From contig NZ_CP054150.1 of the NCBI RefSeq assembly GCF_021310995.1, positions 1,674,001-1,738,000 of the forward strand: DNA of 64,000 bases, read 5' to 3'. Numbering within the stretch: position 1 is the stretch's first letter; each line of letters begins with the position of its first letter. Below the pieces are notes generated by a model. That model searched no databases. It had not been told where the DNA came from and saw nothing but the letters and a program-made list of their open reading frames with translations. Source of the DNA: Agrobacterium vaccinii. Its GTDB lineage: Bacteria; Pseudomonadota; Alphaproteobacteria; Rhizobiales; Rhizobiaceae. Shown here piece by piece: positions 27,211 to 36,631 of the stretch. Both the position numbers and the translations under genes were made by a program.

Positions 27211-29786
27211 CAGACAGCAGGCTTGCCGTCAATAGCGTTTGTCTTGCCATTGGACTTTGCATCGGCCTTCTCGTCTTCGGTGTCATTACCACCTGGGCGA
27301 AGTTTGAAGGCGATAAGCACTGGTGCAGCGATGTAGACCGACGAGAAGACGCCGATACCGACACCGAACAACATGGCGAAGGTGAAGGACCTGATAACTT
27401 CGCCGCCGAAGAGATAGAGCGACAGCAGCGCCAGCATCACCGTCAGACCTGTGAGGATCGTGCGCGACAATGTCTGGTTCAGCGAAACGTCGATGATCAT
27501 GGACAGCGGCATCTTCTTGTAACGCCGCAGGTTTTCACGAATTCGGTCATAGATGACGACGGTATCGTTCAGCGAGTAGCCGATAATCGTCAGGATCGCC
27601 GCGATACTGGTGAGGTTGAACTCTATGCCTAAGAACACGAAGAGACCAACGGTCAGCACCACGTCATGCACCATCGAGATGATAGCACCGAGCGCGAACT
27701 GCCACTCGAACCGCACCCAGATGTAGGCCATGATAGCGACCATGGCGAGCAGAATGCCGATGGTGGAGGTGAAGGTCAGGTCGCCGGAAACGGCAGGGCC
27801 GACGACTTCCACGCGCCGGAACTCGTACTTGTCCTCAAGCTCGCCACGCACCAGCGTGATGGCAGACTGTTCGGCATTCTCGCCGCCTTCCTGCGCCTGA
27901 ATGCGGATCAGCACGTCCTGCGGAGTACCAAAGCCCTGCGCCTGGATTTCGCCGAGGTTGAGCTGGCTCAAACGATCGCGAATATCGGCAATGTCGGCAT
28001 CACCCTGCTTGGCCTTGACCTCGATGACGGAGCCGCCCTGGAAGTCGATACCCAGGTTGAGACCTTTGGTCATGAAACCACCAACGCACGCCAGCATCAC
28101 CGCACCGGTGAAGAGGAACACGTAACGGCGGTAGCGCATGAACGGAATATCCTTACCATCGAAAATGGCGGTGCGGATACCGTTCGGCAGATGCTTTGGA
28201 CGGCTGCGGCGAACCCATACACCGAACAGCCATGCCGTCAGCGTGTAAGCGGTGAAGACGGTGGTGACGATACCGACGGCAAGCGTGACCGCAAAGCCCT
28301 TGACCGGGCCCGTGCCCATATAGAACAGCACGCTGGCAACGATCAGTGTCGTCAGGTTGGCGTCGATGATGGTCGCAAAGGCGCGGGTAAACCCGTTCTC
28401 CAGCGAGGATATCAGCGGCTTGCCGCTTTTCACCTCTTCACGAATACGCTCATAGATCAGAACGTTCGAATCCACGGCCATACCGATGGTCAGCACGATA
28501 CCGGCGATACCCGGCAACGTCAGCGTCGACCCGATCATACTCAGCACCGCGAGCAGCATGACGATGTTCACGATGAGAGCGATATTCGCCAGCAGGCCGA
28601 AGAAGCCGTAGAAAATGAACATGAAGATGACAACGCCGATGGCACCGATGGCACTGGCCATCAGACCGGCGTTGATCGAATCGCTACCAAGGCTTGGGCC
28701 AACCGTGCGTTCTTCAACAACGGTCAGGGTTGCCGGAAGTGCACCGGCACGCAGCAGAACGGCAAGATCGTTTGCGCCCTGCACCGAGAAGTTACCGGAA
28801 ATCTGGCCCGAACCGCCGATGATCGGCTCGCGGATCACAGGCGCTGAGATAACCTGATTATCGAGGATAATGGCGAAAGGCTTGCCGACATTCTGCTGGG
28901 TGGCCTGCGCAAAACGCTGCGCGCCACGGCTGTCGAAGCGGAAGGTCACGACAGGTTCGTTGTTTTGCTGGTTAAAGCTCGCCTGCGAATCGACCAGATT
29001 GTCACCGGAGACCAGTGCGCGACGCTCGACCAGATACGGAACCGGTGGATCGTCCTGCGAATAGAGAATTTCAGACGTCGCAGGCGGACGGCCATTTAAG
29101 GCTTCCTGCACCGGCATGGACGTATCGACCATACGGAAGGACAGCTTTGCCGTCTGGTTCAGCAGCGACTTCAAACGCTGCGGATCCTGAAGGCCCGGCA
29201 CCTGCACGATGATGCGGTCGGAACCCTGACGCTGGATCAGAGGCTCGGTCGTGCCGACTTCGTCCACGCGGCGGCGAACGACTTCGATGGACTGCGACAC
29301 GGCAGACGACAGGCGATAGTTGATGCCGTCATCGGTGAGGTTGAGGCGCAGCAGGTTGTCGCCGCCATCGCTCATCGTGACTTCATTAATGGATGTGCCG
29401 ACCAGCGTACCGGAAGAGACGGGCAGCGTCAGGTCGCGAAGTGCGGTCTTTGCGGCCTCGTACTGTGCCGGATCGCTGATGCGAACCTGCACCTGCTGGC
29501 CGTTACCGGCAAGGCCGGAATACTTGATGTTGGCATCACGCAGCTGGGTGCGCACATCGCCCACGATGGTCTCGAGACGTTCCTTCACGATGTCGGAACG
29601 CTCGATCTTGAGCATGATGTGGGAGCCACCCTGAAGGTCGAGACCTAGCGTTACCTTATTATCCTTGTACCAGTTGGGCATGCCCTCCAGCTGCTTGTCG
29701 GTAAACAGGTTTGGAGAAGCGATAAACACGCTTATCAGCACGGCCAGCCAGATGAAGGCTGTTTTCCAGCGGGAAAAATGAAGCAT
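27210..29786 (-). CDS. secDF: Fused protein translocase subunit SecDF
   Basis: The 858-residue protein joins SecD (about residues 1-520; LGLDLQGGSHIMLKIE, periplasmic P1 domain, GIVLTIGMAVDSNVLIYERIREE) to SecF (about 545-840; LNLGIDFQGGSVIEV, IIGYSLNDTVVIYDRIREN), giving 12 membrane helices. It uses the proton gradient to pull secreted proteins through SecYEG and helps membrane insertion. The fusion is usual in rhizobia. It follows yajC and is overlapped at its stop by the Mth938-like gene. Confidence 0.97.
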   Translation of the reverse strand: MLHFSRWKTAFIWLAVLISVFIASPNLFTDKQLEGMPNWYKDNKVTLGLDLQGGSHIMLKIERSDIVKERLETIVGDVRTQLRDANIKYSGLAGNGQQVQVRISDPAQYEAAKTALRDLTLPVSSGTLVGTSINEVTMSDGGDNLLRLNLTDDGINYRLSSAVSQSIEVVRRRVDEVGTTEPLIQRQGSDRIIVQVPGLQDPQRLKSLLNQTAKLSFRMVDTSMPVQEALNGRPPATSEILYSQDDPPVPYLVERRALVSGDNLVDSQASFNQQNNEPVVTFRFDSRGAQRFAQATQQNVGKPFAIILDNQVISAPVIREPIIGGSGQISGNFSVQGANDLAVLLRAGALPATLTVVEERTVGPSLGSDSINAGLMASAIGAIGVVIFMFIFYGFFGLLANIALIVNIVMLLAVLSMIGSTLTLPGIAGIVLTIGMAVDSNVLIYERIREEVKSGKPLISSLENGFTRAFATIIDANLTTLIVASVLFYMGTGPVKGFAVTLAVGIVTTVFTAYTLTAWLFGVWVRRSRPKHLPNGIRTAIFDGKDIPFMRYRRYVFLFTGAVMLACVGGFMTKGLNLGIDFQGGSVIEVKAKQGDADIADIRDRLSQLNLGEIQAQGFGTPQDVLIRIQAQEGGENAEQSAITLVRGELEDKYEFRRVEVVGPAVSGDLTFTSTIGILLAMVAIMAYIWVRFEWQFALGAIISMVHDVVLTVGLFVFLGIEFNLTSIAAILTIIGYSLNDTVVIYDRIRENLRRYKKMPLSMIIDVSLNQTLSRTILTGLTVMLALLSLYLFGGEVIRSFTFAMLFGVGIGVFSSVYIAAPVLIAFKLRPGGNDTEDEKADAKSNGKTNAIDGKPAV

Positions 29787-29863
29787 TGAGGTCTCGGTCA
29801 GGGTTGGGTGTCAGAACCCAGGCTGCGGTCGCCGCAGCCTGCTTATTAGGTGCGTTGCGTGTG

Positions 29864-30220
29864 TTACTTCGCGTTGGCAGGCGCTTCGGTCTTCACCGGC
29901 TCACCCTTGACGCGGACTTCGGCGATGTAGGTGCGCGATGCACGAACCTTGACGCCTTCGGCGATTTCGACTTCCAGTTCGTTGTCATCGATGACCTTGG
30001 TCACCTTGCCGACGATACCGCCACCGAGAACGACCTGATCGCCGCGACGGATGGCCGTCAATGTTTCCTGACGCTTCTTCAACTGTGCGCGCTGCGGACG
30101 GATCAGGAAGAAGTACCAGACCACCATCAACGGTGCGAACAGGAAAAGCATTTCGAGGCCAGACCCGAATGCAGATGGTGCGCCCGCTGCATCCTGGGCA
30201 AAAGCTTGGCTAATGAACAT
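29864..30220 (-). CDS. yajC: Preprotein translocase subunit YajC
   Basis: The 118-residue protein has one membrane helix (LEMLFLFAPLMVVWYFFLI) followed by the family motif RPQRAQLKKRQE and a small soluble domain (GDQVVLGGGIVGKVTKV). YajC binds SecDF in the holo-translocon. The gene lies 77 bases upstream of secDF on the same strand, the usual arrangement. Confidence 0.95.
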   Translation of the reverse strand: MFISQAFAQDAAGAPSAFGSGLEMLFLFAPLMVVWYFFLIRPQRAQLKKRQETLTAIRRGDQVVLGGGIVGKVTKVIDDNELEVEIAEGVKVRASRTYIAEVRVKGEPVKTEAPANAK

Positions 30221-30455
30221 TAAGAACTCCTCAGATTATCGGGCGCAGTCTTCGCCACTGGCCGGCTTTTCAAGCCGCCGGAATATAGTTGCGATCCCCT
30301 AGAATGCAACAGACAGACACTGCGCGCCGTACCGTTTCCACGCCTCATAACCTTTCAACGCAATAAACACCATGCTACCCCGCAGAAATTCTAGGCTTGT
30401 GCCGCCTTCATGGCGTGGAAAACACAACGGGAACTGTTTGCAGGGAGACGCGACG

Positions 30456-31328
30456 ATGACGCCGGAAGAAACCAACATGGCTCTGCTTACCGAAGTTCGA
30501 CGCATCGCCACGGCGCTGGAGCGCCTGGCGGGCCCTGCCCCCGCTGCAAACGACTGGAACAGCGCCGATTGCTTCGTCTGGGTGCCGGCCAATAGCTGGC
30601 TCCAGCCCGTGCCCCGGCCAAACCGCATTGCGCTTCAACTCATTCGCGGCGTGGATCATGTTCGCGATATCCTGCACGAGAACACCCTTCGCTTTGCGGA
30701 AGGCTTTGCCGCCAACAATGTCCTTCTTTGGGGCGCGCGCGGCATGGGCAAATCCTCGCTGGTCAAAGCTGTTCACGAAGACGTGCGTGCAGCCAGCGGC
30801 GCAGCTTTGAAGCTGGTGGAAGTCCACCGTGAAGACATTCACACCCTGCCAGCCCTCCTCGATATATTGAAAGCATCTGATCAGCGCGTCATTCTCTTTT
30901 GCGACGACCTGTCATTCGACCACGATGATACCGCCTACAAATCGCTCAAGGCAGCGCTGGATGGCGGCATAGAGGGGCGGCCTGACAACGTGTTGTTTTA
31001 CGCCACCTCCAACCGCCGCCACCTCCTGCCCCGTCACATGATGGAAAACGAGCAATCGACCGCCATCAACCCGTCCGAGGCCGTTGAGGAAAAGGTGTCG
31101 CTGTCAGATCGCTTCGGCCTGTGGCTCGGCTTCCACAAATGCAGCCAGGATGACTATCTGACGATGATCGATGGCTACAGCGACTACTTCGATCTGGGGA
31201 TGTCGCGAGAAACGCTCCATCGCGAAGCGCTGGAATGGGCAACCACACGCGGCGGTCGTTCAGGCCGCGTCGCATGGCAATATATACAGGATGCCGCAGG
31301 ACGTCTGCGCAAACCGCTGGACCGATAG
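30456..31328 (+). CDS. DUF815-family ATP-binding protein
   Basis: The 290-residue protein has a P-loop (LLWGARGMGKSSLVKAV), a Walker B-like strand (VILFCDDLSFDHDD), and the family-specific ALDGGIEGRPDNVLFYATSNRRHLLPRHM with sensor-1-like Asn. DUF815 is an AAA-type ATPase family of unknown role, common beside yajC in rhizobia. It is divergent from yajC. ATG 30456 has GGAG nine bases upstream; an ATG at 30372 would add 28 unconserved residues. Confidence 0.88.
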   Translation: MTPEETNMALLTEVRRIATALERLAGPAPAANDWNSADCFVWVPANSWLQPVPRPNRIALQLIRGVDHVRDILHENTLRFAEGFAANNVLLWGARGMGKSSLVKAVHEDVRAASGAALKLVEVHREDIHTLPALLDILKASDQRVILFCDDLSFDHDDTAYKSLKAALDGGIEGRPDNVLFYATSNRRHLLPRHMMENEQSTAINPSEAVEEKVSLSDRFGLWLGFHKCSQDDYLTMIDGYSDYFDLGMSRETLHREALEWATTRGGRSGRVAWQYIQDAAGRLRKPLDR

Positions 31329-31508
31329 GCTAGATTCGCGACAATCTGCGCGAGTAAAGCCGGAAATATTCGGCGGCGAGACGAAAGTTTTAGCCGTCGA
31401 CGATATAATATCGACCTTAATTAGTATTTCAGACGATACTTCGGAACAAACCGATCACGATTTCGTTTTTCGCAGGCGCAAAACAAGCGCTACTGTCAGG
31501 AGAGCGAA

Positions 31509-32408
31509 ATGACCGACCAAACAAGATATGCCACTACGACGACAGGTGTTCACGCTCCTGTACTGCGCGATTCGATTGCAAATGTTTCCTGGGGCAGCAT
31601 CTTTGCTGGTGTCGCCATTGCGCTTTCGCTGCATTTGCTGCTCAACCTCTTAGGCCTCGCTATCGGCGCAGGCGTCATCGATCCGGCGCAGAACGACACG
31701 CCAACAGCAGCTTCTCTTTCCACCGGCTCCGTTATCTGGGTCATCGTCAGCGGCATCATCGCAGCCTTTATCGGCGCTTATGTTGCAAGCCGCCTGTCCG
31801 GTCGCGTGGTTCGTTCCACAGGCGCTCTGCATGGCCTCGCATCCTGGGCTGTCACGACGCTCATCGTCTTTTACCTGCTGACAACATCCGTTGGTGCATT
31901 GGTCGGCGGCGCGTTCACAGGCGTAACGAGCGTTTTCTCTGGCGCCGGTTCCACCATCGCGACTGCGGCAACCGCTGCTGCACCATCGCTCGCTACGGCG
32001 AACAACCCGATGTCGACAATCGAACAGCGTATCCGTGAAGCAAGCGGCGGCAACGACCCGCAGGCCCTGCGCGATGCAGCCGTCAGCGCCATGCGCGCTG
32101 CTCTGACCGGTGATCAGGCTCAGGCAGACGATGCCCGCAACCGTGCTGCCGATGCTCTGGCCCGCGCCCAGGGTATCCCTGTCGATCAGGCCCGCCAGCA
32201 GGTTACAGACTATGAAAACCAGTACAAGCAGGCCGTAGAACAGGCAAAGAAGACCGCAACTGAAGCCGCTCAGGCAACTGCCACAGGCGTTTCCACCGCT
32301 GCTTACGTTGCTTTCGGTGCGCTTCTGATCGGTGCCATCGCAGCCCTCTTCGGCGGTAACATCGGCGCAGCCCATACGGACCGTCGCCGCGAAGCCATAA
32401 TCGAGTAA
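31509..32408 (+). CDS. Four-helix membrane protein, unknown function
   Basis: The 299-residue protein has three membrane helices in the first ~140 residues (IFAGVAIALSLHLLLNLLGL, GSVIWVIVSGIIAAFIGAYV, AVTTLIVFYLLTTSVGALVG), an Ala/Gln-rich, probably helical, soluble part (about 165-255), and a fourth helix near the C terminus (YVAFGALLIGAIAALFGG). Similar proteins occur in Rhizobiaceae without assigned function. A CAGGAG ribosome site precedes the ATG, and a terminator follows. Confidence 0.75.
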   Translation: MTDQTRYATTTTGVHAPVLRDSIANVSWGSIFAGVAIALSLHLLLNLLGLAIGAGVIDPAQNDTPTAASLSTGSVIWVIVSGIIAAFIGAYVASRLSGRVVRSTGALHGLASWAVTTLIVFYLLTTSVGALVGGAFTGVTSVFSGAGSTIATAATAAAPSLATANNPMSTIEQRIREASGGNDPQALRDAAVSAMRAALTGDQAQADDARNRAADALARAQGIPVDQARQQVTDYENQYKQAVEQAKKTATEAAQATATGVSTAAYVAFGALLIGAIAALFGGNIGAAHTDRRREAIIE

Positions 32409-32461
32409 ACAAAAGCATACCTATCGTGGTGCGCGTGAAAACGGACACCACGACACTTCCG

Positions 32462-32489
32462 CGGGTCGCTTCCAAGCGGCCCGTTTTTT
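32462..32489 (+). terminator. Rho-independent terminator of the four-helix membrane protein gene
   Basis: CGGGTCGCTT pairs with AAGCGGCCCG (one G-T pair) around CC, then TTTTTT. The T run reaches into the stop codon of the convergent AsmA-like gene. Confidence 0.88.
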
Positions 32490-35400
32490 ATTGGAATTCG
32501 AAGATTTGCCGGAAGACACCGGGTGCAATCAACGACAGAGGGTTGATCGTCAGGCGCGGTGAGTCGGTCTGGCCGGTCAGCTTGAATGTGATGCCGAGCA
32601 ATCCGCGATCCCGCCCATTGCCGAGGAAAATGCCGATGAAGGGTAACTCGCCGAACAGACGGTTCAGACCATAGGCGGGCATGAACGTGCCGGTCATGTC
32701 CATATTGCCGTTTTGATCCTTGACCAACCCCTGGAATGTCGCCCCGATCTGCTCACCCCTGATGACGCCGTTTTCCAGCGCCAGCGTGCCATTGACATAG
32801 ACCACCCGGGCAAAACCACGCTGAAACTTTTCCGAGCTGACATCGATATTGCGGCGAACGGCGTTGTTGAGGCTTCGCCCATCCTCACCCGTGGGCGTGG
32901 CAACGATATCCTGAAGCTTGGCCTCGTTCAGAACCGCGAAGTTGCGCATATCGAGCGATCCGCTCCAGTCGTTGCCGTTGGCCGTCGTTAGCGCAAGGTT
33001 CAGCAGGCCGCCGCGCACGCGCGAATAGAGGTTGGTGAAGCGGGCAAAGGAACCTGCATCGCTTGTGGTCAGATTGATCGTTCCCCCGCCGCCCCGGTTG
33101 GTGGTCTGGGCAACCAGCGCCTGCCCCCGGCTGGTGACGGCTTTCATGTCGATGGTCCGCAGCTTGCCGTCGCGCAGATTGACGTCGGCATTGACGTTGC
33201 TCATCACCTCGTCATTGAAACCGTAAACCTTATCCAGTTGCGCCTTGATGGAGAAAGCACCGAAATCGGTATTATCGGATGGTGCAGCGCCGCCATTCTT
33301 GGCAGACGAGTTGCGCAGCCTTGCGATCAGGGGCCTCAGATCGATGGACTTGCCGCTGGCGTTGATCGTGTAATTCTTGCGCACTGAGGAAACGCTGACA
33401 GAGACATCGTCTTGCGGCGAGAGCTGGAACCGCGAAAAATTGGCAGCGGTCAGCCCGGATTTATCGAATGTCAGATCACCCGCCGCACCGAAACCATCGC
33501 CCTTCAGCGAGAAATTCTCGATAGAGGTGCGGCCATCCGCCGTCTCCATCACGAAGGATGCGGATGCCGGAATGCCCGCACCTTTGGTCCAGCCAATGCC
33601 GGGCAGCACGATGGAAGCGTTCGACAGATCAAGCTTTACGGTCTGGCGACGCGGGTCGGAGGCATTGATCTCAAGCATGGTCGTGCCGCCAAGAAGCTTG
33701 GTCAACTCCGGCGCAAGCTTGGCCACCTGACCCGGCTCCAGCGTTGCCTTGATCACCATCTGCCGCGGAACGGTGCTGGTCTTGCGCGTGGGCTGCACGA
33801 CATCGATATCCATCGCCACATCATCGATGCGCGCTTTGCCCTTCAGCCGAAGGGCGTCGTTGTCGATCGTCAGCGGTCCATTCACCGCCGAGATATTGCG
33901 ACCCGAGAAGGGCTTGGTCAGCGCGACATCATCCAGATCCAGTCGCGCCGACCATGCAGGTGGCGGCGGGTTTTGGCTGGCCAGCAGGCCGATCCGCAGC
34001 TTGGCATTGGCTTTCACCTGCCCGGCGAAATCACCCGGCTTGAACTCCGTGTCGCGCAGAGCATTGATCGGCTGGAAGGTCGCAAGTTCCGCCACCGCAT
34101 CCGCCGAGCCCGAGACATTGAGGTCGAGATCAGCCATCAGCGGCTTGTCGTAGACGGATTTGATCGCGAACGTGCTGTTTTCAAGCGTCAGCGTGCGGTT
34201 GGAGGGGAAGAACGATGTCGCCTTGATGATATCGACATCGATCGTCTCGCCGATCAGCTCAAAGTGAGCGTATGCATCGCGCAGCGGCGGGATATCGCCA
34301 GCTACATTAAGACGGGTGTTTTCCACGTCGAACTTGATCTGCAATTCGCTATCGGCAAGTTCCAGCGGGCAACCGGGGCCGCACATCCGTCCCTGCGGAA
34401 TGAAGACGGAAATCGATCCGTTTCTGATCGTACCGCCAAAGAGGTTGGACACCACCCAGGGCCTTGCCTTGCGGGCCATCCAGAACGGCCATAACTGCTT
34501 GACAGCCGTCGCTTCCATCTTGGCGATCTGTCCACCGAAACTGATTTCAGGCGAACCCTTGCCAACGAAATGGACTTTGAGAGACCCGGCCATATCTCCA
34601 AGCGCACTCTTTACATAGAGCGCTGGCACATCGAGCAGGCGTGTCGATTTGTTGAATGTTCCATCCGCCGTCAGGTCGAAGGTGACGGGCGGTTCTCCAC
34701 CCGCCTCGGCCAACGCTGTTGCCCGCTCCATGCGCAGGGCAAGGTCATAGCCGGTGGCGCTGTCCTTGATTTCGCCCCGCAGCGGCAGAACGGTTTGGCC
34801 GAGCGTCAGGTGGGAATTTTCAAGCGCAATAACGGTCTTGTCGAAATCGTAGCGGGCATTGATCACCCCGCTCGATACCGGCTGCGCATCGCCGCCGATA
34901 TAGAGCTTGCCATCGCCGATGCCGACAGAAACGGACAGAGAAGGCTCCGCATCGCCGTGATCGCGATTGCCGATGATATTGAAGCCCGCCTTGACGTTCA
35001 GCCCCTGGTGCATCAGCCCTTCCGGGTCGTGCTGTTCCAGAAGCGGGCCGATATCGAAACCATCGAGCCGTGCGCTGAAATTGCCGATCGTGCCCTGAGA
35101 CCCACGGGCGGCCAGCGACAGCGTCGCCACTTCGCCGTTGAAAGAAACATTGCCATCCAGCGAATATCCGCCGTTACCATCCGGTACCAGCGATAATTCC
35201 TCGAGCAAGATGGTGCGCGGCTGGCCGTCTTCACGCGCAGGCAGGCGCACGGCGATGTCGGAAAGATCGATTTCTTCCGTACCGCTGGCCTCGAAGGCCA
35301 GCGCAAAACGGTCCAGTTCCGCAAAGGCCAGATTGAGATAGGAAGGCACATCGCCAACGCGTAGGCTCGAAAAATCCAGCCCCTGCCCCTTCGGCAAAAG

Positions 35401-35886
35401 CGCCGTATCCAGCTCCATGCCGGTGGCCTCAAGGCTTTGCACAGAGACGCGACCGGTCAGGAGCGCCAGCGGATTGAGCGCCATGCCAATGGCACGAGCG
35501 CGGCTGACATGCTGGCCGGTGCCCTGGTCGATGATATCGACATCCTGCGCCACCAGCGCCAGGTGAAAGCCGGATGCGAACCGCACCGATGTAGAGCCGA
35601 TCCGCGCCTCGTATTTGGAACCGAGCGACCGTTCCAGCGCCTGCTTGGCCTGCGTTGACAGCGTGCTGTCGATAGAACCGGTCTCGATGGAGAGGATGAT
35701 GCCGCCGATGGAAATGAAGGCGAGGACGACGAGAGCCGCAAACACCTTGAACAGCGATCGCATCATGGAGCGCGGGAGCGGGCAATGCACGATGATCGGA
35801 TCTTCGACTTGGGCAGAGGGCATCGCATGCAGCGGCGTGATATCGCGCTTGCTGAAGCTTACCTTTTCACCACGAATTTCCGCCAT
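32488..35886 (-). CDS. AsmA-like / DUF3971 large membrane-anchored protein
   Basis: The 1132-residue protein has one N-terminal membrane helix (about residues 42-65) and then a very long periplasmic region of beta-strand repeats typical of AsmA/YhdP/TamB relatives: a DUF3971 region in the middle and an AsmA-like C-terminal end (MTGTFMPAYGLNRLFGELPFIGIFLGN-type block). Such proteins are thought to be grooved bridges for phospholipid transport between membranes. The C-terminal LGITFKLTGQTDSPRLTINPLS motif is the usual family end. ATG 35886 follows AGGCGG; an ATG at 35931 would add 15 residues. Confidence 0.88.
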   Translation of the reverse strand: MAEIRGEKVSFSKRDITPLHAMPSAQVEDPIIVHCPLPRSMMRSLFKVFAALVVLAFISIGGIILSIETGSIDSTLSTQAKQALERSLGSKYEARIGSTSVRFASGFHLALVAQDVDIIDQGTGQHVSRARAIGMALNPLALLTGRVSVQSLEATGMELDTALLPKGQGLDFSSLRVGDVPSYLNLAFAELDRFALAFEASGTEEIDLSDIAVRLPAREDGQPRTILLEELSLVPDGNGGYSLDGNVSFNGEVATLSLAARGSQGTIGNFSARLDGFDIGPLLEQHDPEGLMHQGLNVKAGFNIIGNRDHGDAEPSLSVSVGIGDGKLYIGGDAQPVSSGVINARYDFDKTVIALENSHLTLGQTVLPLRGEIKDSATGYDLALRMERATALAEAGGEPPVTFDLTADGTFNKSTRLLDVPALYVKSALGDMAGSLKVHFVGKGSPEISFGGQIAKMEATAVKQLWPFWMARKARPWVVSNLFGGTIRNGSISVFIPQGRMCGPGCPLELADSELQIKFDVENTRLNVAGDIPPLRDAYAHFELIGETIDVDIIKATSFFPSNRTLTLENSTFAIKSVYDKPLMADLDLNVSGSADAVAELATFQPINALRDTEFKPGDFAGQVKANAKLRIGLLASQNPPPPAWSARLDLDDVALTKPFSGRNISAVNGPLTIDNDALRLKGKARIDDVAMDIDVVQPTRKTSTVPRQMVIKATLEPGQVAKLAPELTKLLGGTTMLEINASDPRRQTVKLDLSNASIVLPGIGWTKGAGIPASASFVMETADGRTSIENFSLKGDGFGAAGDLTFDKSGLTAANFSRFQLSPQDDVSVSVSSVRKNYTINASGKSIDLRPLIARLRNSSAKNGGAAPSDNTDFGAFSIKAQLDKVYGFNDEVMSNVNADVNLRDGKLRTIDMKAVTSRGQALVAQTTNRGGGGTINLTTSDAGSFARFTNLYSRVRGGLLNLALTTANGNDWSGSLDMRNFAVLNEAKLQDIVATPTGEDGRSLNNAVRRNIDVSSEKFQRGFARVVYVNGTLALENGVIRGEQIGATFQGLVKDQNGNMDMTGTFMPAYGLNRLFGELPFIGIFLGNGRDRGLLGITFKLTGQTDSPRLTINPLSLIAPGVFRQIFEFQ

Positions 35887-36063
35887 CCGCCTGTGCTTGC
35901 TCCCGGAATTGCCACGCCCTGAAAATACCATCAGGGTCTGTTCGGAATGGCGGCTCAACCAACCACACCGTCTGACTCGCCACAAGACTGGACGAAGCTC
36001 TTATTCGGTATATATCGAATAATGGCCCATTTACTTAACAATCCGGCGAAAGAAAGGTCACCC

Positions 36064-36531
36064 ATGACAGAACTGAAAATCGGAGATGCTGCACCGGATT
36101 TCACCCTTCCCAGAAACGGTACGGGCGACGTCAATCTCGCAGGCCTCAAAGGCAAGGCTGTGGTACTCTATTTCTACCCAAAGGACGATACGTCGGGTTG
36201 CACGGCGCAGGCCATAGACTTCAGCGCCATGGGCGCAGATTTCGAGGCGGCCAATGCCGTCGTCATCGGCATTTCACCCGATTCGGTAAAGAGCCACGAC
36301 AAATTCGCCGCCAAACATTCCCTCACCGTCATGCTGGCGTCCGATGAGGAACGACAAGTGCTTGAAACCTACGGCGTGTGGAAAGAAAAAAGCATGTATG
36401 GCAAGAAATATATGGGCGTCGAGCGCACCACATATCTCGTGGCCCCGGATGGCAAAATCGCCCATATCTGGAACAAGGTGAAGGTGCTCGGTCACGCGCA
36501 GGACGTGCTCGAGACGATCAAAAAGCTCTGA
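36064..36531 (+). CDS. bcp: Thiol peroxidase Bcp (single-cysteine form)
   Basis: The 155-residue protein is a Bcp/PrxQ-type peroxiredoxin: GDAAPDFTLP, LYFYPKDDTSGCTAQA with peroxidatic C46, and YGVWKEKSMYGKKYMGVERTTYLV. It reduces hydroperoxides in the cytoplasm. C46 is the only cysteine in the protein: the position five residues on, where E. coli Bcp has its resolving Cys, is isoleucine. It must therefore act as a 1-Cys enzyme with an external thiol. ATG 36064 follows GAAAGG. Confidence 0.93.
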   Translation: MTELKIGDAAPDFTLPRNGTGDVNLAGLKGKAVVLYFYPKDDTSGCTAQAIDFSAMGADFEAANAVVIGISPDSVKSHDKFAAKHSLTVMLASDEERQVLETYGVWKEKSMYGKKYMGVERTTYLVAPDGKIAHIWNKVKVLGHAQDVLETIKKL

Positions 36532-36631
36532 AATCGACGCGTGGACAACGAGACTGCCCGCGAAAGTCAAAACTTCGTTAACCTTAACAAATTACTATCC
36601 AGCTGAACGTGATCTTGGCTGGAGGTGGATT

